Assembly: GCF_019209935.1 (NCBI RefSeq)
Contig: NZ_JAHUTN010000008.1
Location: 1-64,000 of the forward strand
DNA: 64,000 nt
Reading direction: 5' to 3'
DNA from: Corynebacterium sp. TAE3-ERU16
GTDB taxonomy: Bacteria > Actinomycetota > Actinomycetes > Mycobacteriales > Mycobacteriaceae
Shown here: one piece after another, positions 34,656 through 43,143 of the stretch
Position numbering within the stretch: position 1 is the first letter of the stretch
How the letters are laid out: each line of letters opens with the position of its first letter
Program-made: the position numbers and the translations under genes
Notes under the pieces: generated by a model
Seen by the model: the letters and a program-made list of their open reading frames with translations, nothing else
The model's database searches: none
What the model was told of the DNA's origin: nothing

Positions 34656-35132
34656 ATGATCGTGATCTCCGTTGTCCTGCTCATTCTCGCGCTGCTCCTG
34701 CTCGTCACGGGAGTGCTCGGGTGGACCGGTAGGCTCCCCGGCAATCCGGTGCTCGGCATCCACGTCGCCGAGGTGCGGAAGTCGGAGGATGTCTGGGTGC
34801 TCGCACACCGGGCGGCCGGGCCACTGTGGATCGCCGGCGGCATACTCACTCTCGTCGGTGCCGTCATCAGTTTCGGTGCGACGGGTTGGATGTGGCTCCT
34901 GCCCGTGATCGCCGTTATCGCCGGACTGGTGTTCGTCGGCGCAGGTGCTGGCCTCGGTGCGCGGGTCGCGGCCGCCGCGGATGTCGCGGCCAACCGGAAC
35001 GCCGGGGAAGGTGACGGCTGCTCGTCCAGCGGCGGGTGCTGCGGCGGAGGCGCGGACGATCAATCCACCACGCAACCGGCTGTCGATCTCGACGCCGTGC
35101 GACGTGCCGCGAGTCAGGCCGACGGGAGGTAG
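34656..35132 (+). CDS. SdpI-family-like membrane protein with Cys-rich tail
   Basis: This 158-aa protein has an N-terminal membrane segment (residues 2-20) followed by GWTGRLPGNPVLGIHVAEVRKSEDVW. That resembles the SdpI/YhfL motif region. Two more membrane segments lie at about 53-75 and 80-105. The tail carries a Gly/Cys cluster GCSSSGGCCGGG at about residues 127-138, which could bind metal. It lies 9 nt before a Nudix gene and upstream of the CmtR metal-efflux pair. In Bacillus, SdpI is an immunity protein, but no toxin is visible here. Confidence 0.7.
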   Translation: MIVISVVLLILALLLLVTGVLGWTGRLPGNPVLGIHVAEVRKSEDVWVLAHRAAGPLWIAGGILTLVGAVISFGATGWMWLLPVIAVIAGLVFVGAGAGLGARVAAAADVAANRNAGEGDGCSSSGGCCGGGADDQSTTQPAVDLDAVRRAASQADGR

Positions 35133-35141
35133 GTTCTCCCC

Positions 35142-35651
35142 GTGCCGACCCCGGACTTCATCCTCGATCTGCGCGAGCGGATCGGCCACGCCCCTCTCTG
35201 GTTGCCGGGGGTGACGGCCGTCGTTCTCCGTCCGGCAGCCGATCCCGGTCAGCCTCCGGAGGTGCTGCTCGTACGACGGGCCGACACCGGGGCGTGGACC
35301 CCGGTCACCGGAATCGCCGAGCCCGGTGAACAACCCGACGTCACCGCGGTCCGGGAAATCACCGAGGAGACCGGTGTCGAAGCTGAGGTGGAGCGGGTCC
35401 TTTGGGTCCGGGCGGTGGGTCCCGTCACCTACCCGAACGGCGACGTCGCCTCATACATGGACACCGCGCTCCTGTGCCGGGTGGTGGGGGATTCCGGGTG
35501 CGCGCACGCGGCGGACGACGAGAACACCGACGCCCGCTGGTTCCCCGTCGATCGGCTGCCCGAGTTGTCCGAACGGTTCCGGCAGACGATCACAGCCGCC
35601 CTCGCGGGCGGCCCCACCCGGGTCGGCACCCCTCCCGATAGTTCAGCCTAG
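35142..35651 (+). CDS. Nudix hydrolase
   Basis: This 169-aa protein contains a complete Nudix box, read from GIAEPGE through REITEETGV near residues 58-80. It therefore hydrolyses a nucleoside diphosphate linked to another group, with Mg2+. The start is GTG 35142, 9 nt after the SdpI-like gene. It overlaps no other gene and is followed after 17 nt by cmtR. The substrate is not predictable. Confidence 0.9.
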   Translation: MPTPDFILDLRERIGHAPLWLPGVTAVVLRPAADPGQPPEVLLVRRADTGAWTPVTGIAEPGEQPDVTAVREITEETGVEAEVERVLWVRAVGPVTYPNGDVASYMDTALLCRVVGDSGCAHAADDENTDARWFPVDRLPELSERFRQTITAALAGGPTRVGTPPDSSA

Positions 35652-35668
35652 CGTGTACCATTCGGGGC

Positions 35669-36010
35669 ATGAGCCATATTGAAGCCCACGAACAGGCGCT
35701 CGTCCGCCTCGGTCGGGCACTCGCCGACCCGACCCGCTGCCGACTGCTCCTCGCGATCCTGGACGGAAACCACTATCCGGCACAGCTCGCCGAACAACTC
35801 GGACTGTCCCGGGCGAACGTCTCGAATCACCTCGCCTGCCTGCGGGACTGCGGACTAGTCCGCACCCACCCCGAAGGCCGGAAGGTCCGCTACGTTCTCG
35901 CCGGCCCCGAACTCGCCGAGAGTCTCCGTAACATGACCCGGATCGTCCTCACCGTGTGTGACGATTCGGAGACCTGCCTCAACGAGACCCCCGTGGAGGC
36001 GAACCGATGA
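35669..36010 (+). CDS. cmtR: CmtR-like Cd/Pb-sensing ArsR family repressor
   Basis: This 113-aa ArsR/SmtB winged-helix repressor resembles M. tuberculosis CmtR (RLGRALADPTRC, LGLSRANVSNHLACLRDCGLV). CmtR senses Cd(II)/Pb(II) through Cys57, Cys61 and Cys102. Here Cys57 and Cys61 are at the same numbers, and Cys103 and Cys97 lie in the C-terminal tail. Metal binding should release the operator and allow expression. Its stop overlaps the ATPase start as ATGA. The promoter must lie within the 17-nt gap or the end of the Nudix gene. Confidence 0.9.
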   Translation: MSHIEAHEQALVRLGRALADPTRCRLLLAILDGNHYPAQLAEQLGLSRANVSNHLACLRDCGLVRTHPEGRKVRYVLAGPELAESLRNMTRIVLTVCDDSETCLNETPVEANR

Positions 36011-38001
36011 GCGACGCATGCTGCGGCGGCGAAGACACCACGCCGGACGGGACGGCCGGTGAGCTGCTCATCTCCCGGGACGAACCGGGAACCCCGTGGT
36101 GGCGCGATCCGACGCTCGTGATCCCGCTGCTCTCCGGGGTGGCGCTGCTGCTCGGCCACCTCGCCCACCCCGCCTTTTTCTGGGTCGGGCTGGCCCTCGG
36201 TGGATCGACGTTCATCCCGCAGTCCGTGCGCAGATTCATCACCGGGTCCGGAGGCGGACGACTGGGCATCGGCCTCCTCATGACCGTCAGCGCAATCGGT
36301 TCCGTGGCCCTCGGCTATGTCGGCGAAGCCGCCGCACTCGCATTCCTGTTCTCCATAGCCGAGGCCCTCGAGGAGAAGGCCATGGCGCGGGCCAGAGCCG
36401 GGCTCCGCAGCCTCGTGAGCCTCATCCCGGAGACCGTGACCGTGCGCCGGGGAACGACACCTGAGACGATCGGCATCACCGAACTCGTCGCCGGCGACAC
36501 CGTGATCGTCCGACCGGGGGAGCGGGTGCCCACCGACGGCACCGTGTCCCGCGGCGAGGGCTCCCTGGACACCTCCGCGGTCACCGGCGAATCCATCCCG
36601 GTGAACGTCGGACCGGGGGACGCGGCACCCGCGGGTTCCATCGCGGTCGGCTCACCCCTCGAGGTCCACGCAGACGCGCCCGGAACCGACAACTCCCTGA
36701 CCACGATCGTCTCCCTCGTCACCCGGGCCCAGGCGGAGAAGGGCTCCCGGGCACGGATGGCCGACCGGGTCGCCCGACCACTGGTTCCCGGTGTCCTGAT
36801 CACCGCGGTGGCGGTCGCGGCCATCGGTTCCCTGCTCGGGGACCCGTCCGTGTGGATCGAACGAGCGCTGATCGTCCTTGTCGCGGCATCACCCTGTGCG
36901 CTGGCGATCGCGGTGCCCGTCACCGTCATCTCGGCGATCGGCGCCGCCAGCCGCTTCGGCGTGATCATCAAGTCCGGTGCAGCATTCGAACGCTTCGGTG
37001 CCGTTGACCGCATCGCCTTCGACAAGACCGGCACACTGACCCGAAACACGCCTACCGTCGTGTGCACGGACGGCTCGGGCGAAACCCTCGTCCTCGCCGC
37101 CGCGGTGGAGCAGCACAGCACCCATCCCCTCGCCGGAGCGATCCTGCGGGCCACGGAGAACCGTGCTCTCCCCGAGGCGCTCGACGTCGAGGAGATCGCC
37201 GGTCACGGAATGCGGGCCAGGGTGGCGGGCCGTCTCGTCACCGTCGGAAGTCCCCGCTTCGTGGACCCGGGGGACATGGCGCCACGCATCGACGAACTCG
37301 AATCCGCCGGTACGACCGTCGTGGTCGTCCGGGTGGATGACGCACCCGTGGGAATCATCGGGATCATCGATCCCCTCCGAACCGAGTCCGCCGAAACGGT
37401 GGAGGCCCTCCGTGACATGGGACTGCGGGTGACGATGCTCACCGGTGACAACAGCCGGACCGCCGCGGCACTGGCGCGCGACGCGGGAATCACCGACGTG
37501 CGGGCCGAACTCCTTCCAGAGGACAAGGCCCGGGCGGTGACGGGTCGCGGCTGGGCGATGGTGGGCGACGGAATCAACGACGCCCCCGCCCTGGCGTCGG
37601 CCGACATCGGGATCGCAATGGGTGCGACAGGTACGGACGCGGCCATCGAATCCGCCGACATCGCCTTCACCGGGCACAGCCTGACACTGCTCCCCGGTGC
37701 CATCCGTCACGCACGGCGGGGCCATTCGATCATGAACCAGAACATCGCACTCGCGCTCGCGGTCATCACCGTTCTCCCACCGTTGGCGCTCACCGGCGTC
37801 CTGGGACTGGCCACCATCGTGTTCATCCACGAGGCGGCCGAGATCGTGATCATCGCGAACGGCCTACGGGCGGCCCGAACCGGGAAGAAGGGAGAGCCAA
37901 CGCCCCGCGTGGTTCCGGTTCCCGATGGGTCCTCCCCGTCCGGCTCTCCCGGGCGGGAGAGCCGGACGGCCGGGGACTGCTCCTGCTGCGCGGACGAGTA
38001 G
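36007..38001 (+). CDS. ctpG: P1B-4-type heavy-metal-transporting ATPase (CtpG-like)
   Basis: This 664-aa pump has SPC at residues 295-297 in the membrane metal site, the P1B-4 signature, and phosphorylated Asp339 in DKTGT. LTGDN and GDGINDAPAL follow. The HEG-type motif of the last membrane helices reads HEAAE (from His608). There is no HMA domain. Instead, cysteines occur at both ends (ACCGGE at the N-terminus, CSCCADE at the C-terminus). It is translationally coupled to cmtR and is probably derepressed by Cd or Pb. The exported metal is uncertain. Confidence 0.92.
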   Translation: MSDACCGGEDTTPDGTAGELLISRDEPGTPWWRDPTLVIPLLSGVALLLGHLAHPAFFWVGLALGGSTFIPQSVRRFITGSGGGRLGIGLLMTVSAIGSVALGYVGEAAALAFLFSIAEALEEKAMARARAGLRSLVSLIPETVTVRRGTTPETIGITELVAGDTVIVRPGERVPTDGTVSRGEGSLDTSAVTGESIPVNVGPGDAAPAGSIAVGSPLEVHADAPGTDNSLTTIVSLVTRAQAEKGSRARMADRVARPLVPGVLITAVAVAAIGSLLGDPSVWIERALIVLVAASPCALAIAVPVTVISAIGAASRFGVIIKSGAAFERFGAVDRIAFDKTGTLTRNTPTVVCTDGSGETLVLAAAVEQHSTHPLAGAILRATENRALPEALDVEEIAGHGMRARVAGRLVTVGSPRFVDPGDMAPRIDELESAGTTVVVVRVDDAPVGIIGIIDPLRTESAETVEALRDMGLRVTMLTGDNSRTAAALARDAGITDVRAELLPEDKARAVTGRGWAMVGDGINDAPALASADIGIAMGATGTDAAIESADIAFTGHSLTLLPGAIRHARRGHSIMNQNIALALAVITVLPPLALTGVLGLATIVFIHEAAEIVIIANGLRAARTGKKGEPTPRVVPVPDGSSPSGSPGRESRTAGDCSCCADE

Positions 38002-38403
38002 GGCCATCGATCCAGCGCGGATCCTCCCGTTCCGGTACGGAGGAGAGTCCACCGGAACGCACCCGTCCGGGACGTCGGACCCGGACGGGTGGGCGAGGTG
38101 TGTACTTTCCGGATTGATACAGATGCCACCCGTGCAGACGCCGGGACAGGACGGGCGGAAGCGGTACCCGCAATCCCGCGGTCCTGAACCCTGCCGGACC
38201 GTCCCTTCCGTCGCGACCGGGCAACCCGGATACGGGGGGCGGGCGCGGGAGGAGCCCCGCCGCACACACGACCGGAGCCCGGGTCGGACCCGGGCTCCGG
38301 TCGTGACAGACGCCGAGGTGTGTGGAAATGCGGAGCTGCCGCACCCACCCACCTCGGGGATCTGTATCGTTCGGTATAAATCAGCCGCTGTGGTGTCCGG
38401 CCT
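38002..38403. other. Intergenic region between ctpG and pck
   Basis: This ~400-nt gene-free region lies between convergent genes. It has a strong hairpin at 38268-38304 (separate entry). GATACAGAT at 38116-38124 is repeated in inverted orientation as ATCTGTATC at 38360-38368. I see no ORF with coding character. It could hold a small RNA, but no known class is recognised. Confidence 0.4.
38268..38304. terminator. Strong hairpin between convergent ctpG and pck
   Basis: ACGACCGGAGCCCGGGT pairs perfectly over 17 bp with its complement, with a 3-nt CGG loop. It probably ends transcription from both sides. No U-run follows on either strand. Confidence 0.65.
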
Positions 38404-40278
38404 CTACTCCGAATCCTTCAGGTTCTTCTCGACCCGACGGTGCGCCTCCCAGATCCTCTCCGGAAGCCCCTCGAAACGGGACAGGTGCTCGGCACGGGAG
38501 TCCATCTCCCTGAGCCACAGATCGCGGTCGATCGTGAGAACCGCCTCGAGATCGTCGCGGTCACCGGTGAAACCGGTGAGGTCCAGCTCCTCGATCCTCG
38601 GGATCAGGCCGACAGGGGTCTCGGTTCCCTCGACCTTGCCGTCCTTGTAGTCGAGCAGCCAGAGCAGAGCACGCAGGTTGTCGCGGTATCCGGGCCACAT
38701 GTAGCGTCCGTCCTCCCCACGCTGGAACCAGTTGACGTGCGCGAACACCGGCAGTGCACTGTCGCCGCCGACCTCCCTGGCCTTGTCGAAGATGTTCAGC
38801 CAGTGCTGCGCGTAGCGTCCCTCCGGGTACGCCATGAACGGGCGCATGGACATCGGATCATAGCGGAGTTGTCCGGCCTTGCCTTCCGCGGCCGCGGTGG
38901 CTTCGGCCCCGAGGGTGAGTCCGTCGTAGACGCCCTCGGCCGGATCACGGAAGGCACGGATCAGCGGCTCCCGGTCGCGGACACGGCCACCGAAGATCAC
39001 GGCGTCGACCGGTACACCCCCGGGCACCTCGTAGTTGGGTGCGACGTTGGGGACGTTGGCCAGCGTGGTGGTGAAGCGGGAATTGGGGTGTGCCCATTCA
39101 TCACCCTTCGCGTCCGAACGCTGGTGCTCGACGGGGCGGTCGGCGATCGGCTCACCCTTCCAGTCCAGCCATCCATCCAGGTCCTCCGGGTAGTCCGGGG
39201 TCATACCCTCCCACCACACCTGGTGGGTCTTCGTGTTGTAGGCGACGTTGGTGAAGAGCGTTCCGGTGCCCTCGTCGATGGCGTCGATCGCGGTCGGGTT
39301 GGTGTTGCGGTTCGTGTTGGGTGCGACGCCGAAGGCACCGAACTCCGGGTTCATGCCGTAGAGACGGCCGTCGACCCCCACCCGCAGCCACACGATGTCG
39401 TCGCCGTAGAAGAACACCTCGTAGCGGTCCCCCAGGCCGTCCGGGGGAAGCATCATGGCGAGGTTCGTCTTGCCGGAGGCGGACGGGAACCCGCCGCAGA
39501 TGTAGCGGTGTTCACCGGTGACCTTGTCGTGGATTCCGATGAGCATGAACTGCTCGGCGAGGAACTCCCCGGAGGCCCAGCCGTCGTAGCAGGCCTGCCG
39601 CAGGCCGTGAGCGATCTTTCCGAGCAGTGCGTTGCCGCCGTATGAGGAGCCGTAGTGGAGGATGGTGCGCTCGTCGGCCACCGTGGCGAAGCAGCGCTGG
39701 TCGTCATCGGTGCCCTGGCCGAGGTTCTCCAGGTCTCCGGTGACGTGGACGGCCCGGACGAAGTGGTCCGGGTCCTCGAGATCGCTGAGGTAGTCGATCC
39801 CGACCCGGGCCATCCGGATCATGTGCAGGCAGACGGTCCGGTTGTCGGTGAGCTCGACACCGGCGGCCCACGGGGCGAACGGGGAGTCCTTCGGACTCAT
39901 CAGGTAGGGGAGGACGTACATCGTCTTGCCCCGGTACGCGCCCGCCATCTTCTCCTTCTGTTCGGCGGTGACCTCCGCGGCATCCCGCCAGTTGTTGTAC
40001 TCGCCCCGGTCCGCCGGGTCGTGGGTGGCGACGACGGTCTTCTCCTCCGTCCGGGCGGTGTCCTTGTGGTAGCTCCGGGAGTAGTAGCGACCCTCGCCGG
40101 CGGGCTGGATCTCGTCGTCCGCGAGCGCGGAGTCGATCAGTCTCTGATCATCGGCAGCGGAGATGACCTCGATGGAATCGGGCTCCAGGATCGCAGTCCA
40201 TTCACTGACGAAGTCGATGATGTGCTGATTGTGGACGCCTGCTTCCTCGAGCACTGTCCTGCAGTCGGTTGTGGTCAC
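38404..40278 (-). CDS. pck: Phosphoenolpyruvate carboxykinase (GTP type)
   Basis: This 624-aa enzyme interconverts oxaloacetate and PEP with GTP, at the gluconeogenic branch point. YGSSYGGNALLGK, GDDIVWLRVG, NPEFGAFGVAPNTNRNTNP and HVNWFQRGEDGRYMWPGYRDN all match GTP-PEPCK. The P-loop reads SASGKTN with Ser268 where the family usually has a reactive Cys (ACGKTN). The start is GTG 40278 with AAAGG 8 nt upstream; GTG 40287 is an alternative. A weak promoter may lie at 40370-40396. The gene is divergent from the trp operon. Confidence 0.93.
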   Translation of the reverse strand: MTTTDCRTVLEEAGVHNQHIIDFVSEWTAILEPDSIEVISAADDQRLIDSALADDEIQPAGEGRYYSRSYHKDTARTEEKTVVATHDPADRGEYNNWRDAAEVTAEQKEKMAGAYRGKTMYVLPYLMSPKDSPFAPWAAGVELTDNRTVCLHMIRMARVGIDYLSDLEDPDHFVRAVHVTGDLENLGQGTDDDQRCFATVADERTILHYGSSYGGNALLGKIAHGLRQACYDGWASGEFLAEQFMLIGIHDKVTGEHRYICGGFPSASGKTNLAMMLPPDGLGDRYEVFFYGDDIVWLRVGVDGRLYGMNPEFGAFGVAPNTNRNTNPTAIDAIDEGTGTLFTNVAYNTKTHQVWWEGMTPDYPEDLDGWLDWKGEPIADRPVEHQRSDAKGDEWAHPNSRFTTTLANVPNVAPNYEVPGGVPVDAVIFGGRVRDREPLIRAFRDPAEGVYDGLTLGAEATAAAEGKAGQLRYDPMSMRPFMAYPEGRYAQHWLNIFDKAREVGGDSALPVFAHVNWFQRGEDGRYMWPGYRDNLRALLWLLDYKDGKVEGTETPVGLIPRIEELDLTGFTGDRDDLEAVLTIDRDLWLREMDSRAEHLSRFEGLPERIWEAHRRVEKNLKDSE

Positions 40279-40592
40279 GGTGGTCACCTTTCTCCTGGGG
40301 TGGCGGGGGCGGCGTGTCGGATCCCGAACCGGAAACCCGCGAGAGTTCGCACCCCCGTATTTCATTTTTAGTCTATCAGTGTTAGGGGAGACTCAACACC
40401 GTTTTTACGTCACCGACGTTATTCGACCCCATAGCCCGGGTCCGCGTGAATACCGCATCTACTGAAAACTGATACCGCTACATATCGCTCCTGCGACGCC
40501 TCCACAGTCGACCCCGACGCACCCCCGACGGGATGATGTGCCGTGCCGGGATGCTTGCACACGCGGCCGCGACCGGTGCTAAACTGTTCTCC
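40279..40592. promoter_or_regulatory. Divergent pck / trp promoter region
   Basis: This 314-nt region carries the pck promoter on the left and the trp promoter on the right. For trp, TTGCAC (40555-40560) and TAAACT (40580-40585) have a 19-nt spacer. For pck on the minus strand, TTGAGT (40391-40396) and AGTCTA on the plus strand (40370-40375) form a weak pair. No operator for a trp repressor was recognised. Confidence 0.5.
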
Positions 40593-40664
40593 ATGTCCAA
40601 CATTTCCGTAACCCTTCACACCCAGTGGTGGTGGCACGCTTTCGAGGCGAGCCGCGGAATGTAG
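40593..40664 (+). CDS. trpL: trp operon leader peptide
   Basis: This 23-aa leader peptide (MSNISVTLHTQWWWHAFEAS...) contains three consecutive Trp codons at 40626-40634, the sensor for attenuation. The -10 ends 7 nt before the ATG, so the transcript may start at or next to the ATG and be leaderless. Ribosome stalling at the Trp codons would free 40646-40653 to form the antiterminator with 40702-40709. The next sequence holds a hairpin at 40667-40684 and the terminator. Confidence 0.92.
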   Translation: MSNISVTLHTQWWWHAFEASRGM

Positions 40665-40701
40665 GCGACGGTCTTCTCACCGTCAGAATCGAACACCCGA
40701 G

Positions 40702-40739
40702 GGCTCGCCCGCTTGAACCCCAAGCAGCGAGCCTTTCTT
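40702..40739 (+). terminator. trp attenuator terminator
   Basis: GGCTCGC (40702-40708) pairs with GCGAGCC (40727-40733), with inner pairing of GCTTG and CAAGC, followed by TTTCTT. The alternative antiterminator is GGCGAGCC (40646-40653, inside trpL) pairing with GGCTCGCC (40702-40709), so the two structures exclude each other. Confidence 0.88.
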
Positions 40740-40834
40740 CATGCCGGTACCCACCGGAGACCCACCGGAGAAAGAACGCCCGGGGTGACGCGGCCGAACC
40801 TCCCGACCCCAACAACACAGGAAGGCCATTCGAG

Positions 40835-42478
40835 TTGATTGACACCGGCTCCACCACCGACGGGGCAACATCCCCACCCCCGGTTCCCGGCGCGACCATC
40901 CACCGGGTCCCCGTCCGCTACCACGAGAACGCCTCAACTCTCTTCGCCTTCCTGGGCGGTACCTCCGTCGACGATTCGGTGCTTCTCGAGAGCGCAGACA
41001 TCACCTCGAAGCAGGGCCTCACGTCGGTCGCGGTCCTCCGTGGCTCGGTCCGGGTCACCTGCCGTGGGAACACGGTCTGCGCCCGACCGCTCACGGAATC
41101 CGGAATGTTTCACGTGAAACGTCTCCGGGAGGCTCTGGCCGACCGGGTGGCCGAGACCCCCTCGTCCGACGGGGGAGAGGGCCGGGTCTCGTTCCGCTTC
41201 CCCGCGGGGACGGAACTCGACGAACGCCGCCGGCTCACCGAGATCTCCACCATTGAGCCACTGCGGCGACTCCAGCAGGATCCCGGCTACCGGGATGAAG
41301 GGGGCGCCCTCCCGTTCATCGCCGGAGGATTCGCCTTCGACTACATCGAGACCTTTGAGTCCCTACCCGGAGTCGCGCAGGGCGAGAACACCTATCCGGA
41401 CTACCAGTTCCTCGTGGCCGAGGTGCTCCTCACCATCGACCACCAGTCCGGTACAGCTGAACTCGTCGGCGTCAGCGTGGGCGAGACGGAGGCGACCCGC
41501 CTCGCCGAAGAACTCGCCGAGCTGGCCGAGGCGATCAAATCAGCGGAACCCGATCACGCCGACGCCTACGTACCCACGGCGCATCACACCGACACGCTGA
41601 CGATCACCACCGACACCGACGACGCGACGGTGCGGGAGCAGGTGACCCGCCTCCAGAAGAACATCGAGGTGGGCGACATCTACCAGGTGGTTCCGGCGCG
41701 GAGCTTCCTCGCCCCGTGTCCCGACGCCTTCGCCGCCTACCGGGCCCTGCGGGCCACCAACCCCAGTCCGTACATGTTCTATGTCCGGGGCCGTGCCGAC
41801 GGCGAACCCTACGAGCTGTTCGGTGCGTCGCCGGAATCGAACCTCAAGTTCACGGCCGCGACGCGTCAGGTCGAGCTGTACCCCATCGCCGGGACCCGAC
41901 CCCGGGGGCTCAATCCGGATGGCAGCGTCGATGACGAACTGGACATCCGGGCCGAACTCGAACTCCGTACGGACGCCAAGGAGATCGCGGAGCACACCAT
42001 GCTCGTCGATCTCGCACGAAACGACCTCGCCCGCGTCGCCGTACCCGCCACCCGACGGGTGGCCGACCTCCTCCAGGTGGACAGGTACAGCAGGGTCATG
42101 CACCTGGTCAGCCGGGTGACCGCGGACCTGGACCCGACACTCGACGCCCTCGACGCCTACCGTGCCTGCATGAACATGGGCACACTGACCGGGGCACCGA
42201 AACTGCGCGCCATGGAACTCCTCCGGGAGACCGAGGGGAAGAGAAGGGGTTCCTACGGCGGGGCCGTCGGCTACCTGCGGGGAAACGGCGACATGGACAC
42301 CTGCATCGTCATCCGGTCGGCCTTCGTCCGCGACGGTCGAGCCGTGGTCCAGGCCGGGGCCGGGGTCGTCCGTGACAGTAAACCGCAGGCCGAGGCCGAT
42401 GAATCACTGCACAAGGCGTTCGCCGTCCTCAACGCCATCGCCCTCGCCGCCGACGCGAACCTGGAGGTCATCCGGTGA
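40835..42478 (+). CDS. trpE: Anthranilate synthase component I
   Basis: This 547-aa subunit makes anthranilate from chorismate, the first step of tryptophan synthesis. The feedback-binding LLES segment (LLESADI, near residue 50) and the chorismate-binding C-terminal domain (ELFGASPESNLKF, IAGTRPRG, MNMGTLTGAPK, GAGVV) are present. The best start is TTG 40835, with AGGAAGG 8 nt upstream. A parS-like site at 41106-41121 lies inside the coding sequence and encodes part of GMFHVKR. The stop overlaps trpG by 4 nt. Confidence 0.95.
   Translation: MIDTGSTTDGATSPPPVPGATIHRVPVRYHENASTLFAFLGGTSVDDSVLLESADITSKQGLTSVAVLRGSVRVTCRGNTVCARPLTESGMFHVKRLREALADRVAETPSSDGGEGRVSFRFPAGTELDERRRLTEISTIEPLRRLQQDPGYRDEGGALPFIAGGFAFDYIETFESLPGVAQGENTYPDYQFLVAEVLLTIDHQSGTAELVGVSVGETEATRLAEELAELAEAIKSAEPDHADAYVPTAHHTDTLTITTDTDDATVREQVTRLQKNIEVGDIYQVVPARSFLAPCPDAFAAYRALRATNPSPYMFYVRGRADGEPYELFGASPESNLKFTAATRQVELYPIAGTRPRGLNPDGSVDDELDIRAELELRTDAKEIAEHTMLVDLARNDLARVAVPATRRVADLLQVDRYSRVMHLVSRVTADLDPTLDALDAYRACMNMGTLTGAPKLRAMELLRETEGKRRGSYGGAVGYLRGNGDMDTCIVIRSAFVRDGRAVVQAGAGVVRDSKPQAEADESLHKAFAVLNAIALAADANLEVIR
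41106..41121 (+). other. parS-like site 2 (15/16), inside trpE
   Basis: TGTTTCACGTGAAACG matches the ParB consensus TGTTTCACGTGAAACA except at the last base. It lies within the coding sequence of trpE, in a variable part between the N-terminal and chorismate-binding regions. Confidence 0.85.
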
Positions 42479-43143
42479 CTGACACGCAACCCCACATCGT
42501 CCTCATCGACAATCAGGACTCCTTCGTCTACAACCTGGTCGACGCCTTCGCCGTCGCCGGATTCAACTGCACCGTCTACCGGAACACCGTGCCCGTGCCC
42601 ACCATCCTCGACAGTGGCCCCGACCTGATCTGCCTGTCACCCGGGCCCGGGCATCCCCGTGACGCGGGCACGATGATGGAGCTGATCGACGCCGTTCTGG
42701 GGCGGATTCCGCTCCTCGGGATCTGCCTGGGATTCCAGGCCCTCCTGGACCACCACGGGGGCAGGGTCGAGCCCTGCGGACCCGTCCACGGCACGTCGGA
42801 CCTGATGACCCTGACGGACGAGGGCCTCGACAGTCCCGTGTTCCGCGGTCTCACCGTCGACGCGGGACCGGACCTTCCCGGTGTCACCGGACGCAAGGTC
42901 CCCATCGCCCGATACCACTCACTCGGCTGCACCACGATCCCGGACGGCATGGTGTCCCTCGCGACCTGCCCCTCGGAGATCGGGGAGGTCACCATGGCGG
43001 CCCGCACCGTCGACGGAACCGCCCTCGGACTGCAGTTCCACCCCGAATCGGTGCTCAGCCCCTCCGGCCCCCACATCCTCACCCGTAGCGTGGAAACGCT
43101 GCTCACCCAGAACCGAGAAGGAACCACAGATGACCCACACTGA
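42475..43143 (+). CDS. trpG: Anthranilate synthase component II (glutamine amidotransferase)
   Basis: This 222-aa class I glutamine amidotransferase supplies ammonia to TrpE. The nucleophile Cys84 lies in LGICLGFQ, and the catalytic His-Glu is in LQFHPES. The GTG start overlaps the trpE stop as GTGA, and the 3' end overlaps trpD by 14 nt. It is a separate gene rather than a fusion to trpD. Confidence 0.95.
   Translation: MTDTQPHIVLIDNQDSFVYNLVDAFAVAGFNCTVYRNTVPVPTILDSGPDLICLSPGPGHPRDAGTMMELIDAVLGRIPLLGICLGFQALLDHHGGRVEPCGPVHGTSDLMTLTDEGLDSPVFRGLTVDAGPDLPGVTGRKVPIARYHSLGCTTIPDGMVSLATCPSEIGEVTMAARTVDGTALGLQFHPESVLSPSGPHILTRSVETLLTQNREGTTDDPH

Noticed and set aside
34656..35132. Toxin/immunity pair based on the SdpI-like protein
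   Set aside because: No SdpC-like toxin gene is adjacent, so an immunity role is not supported.
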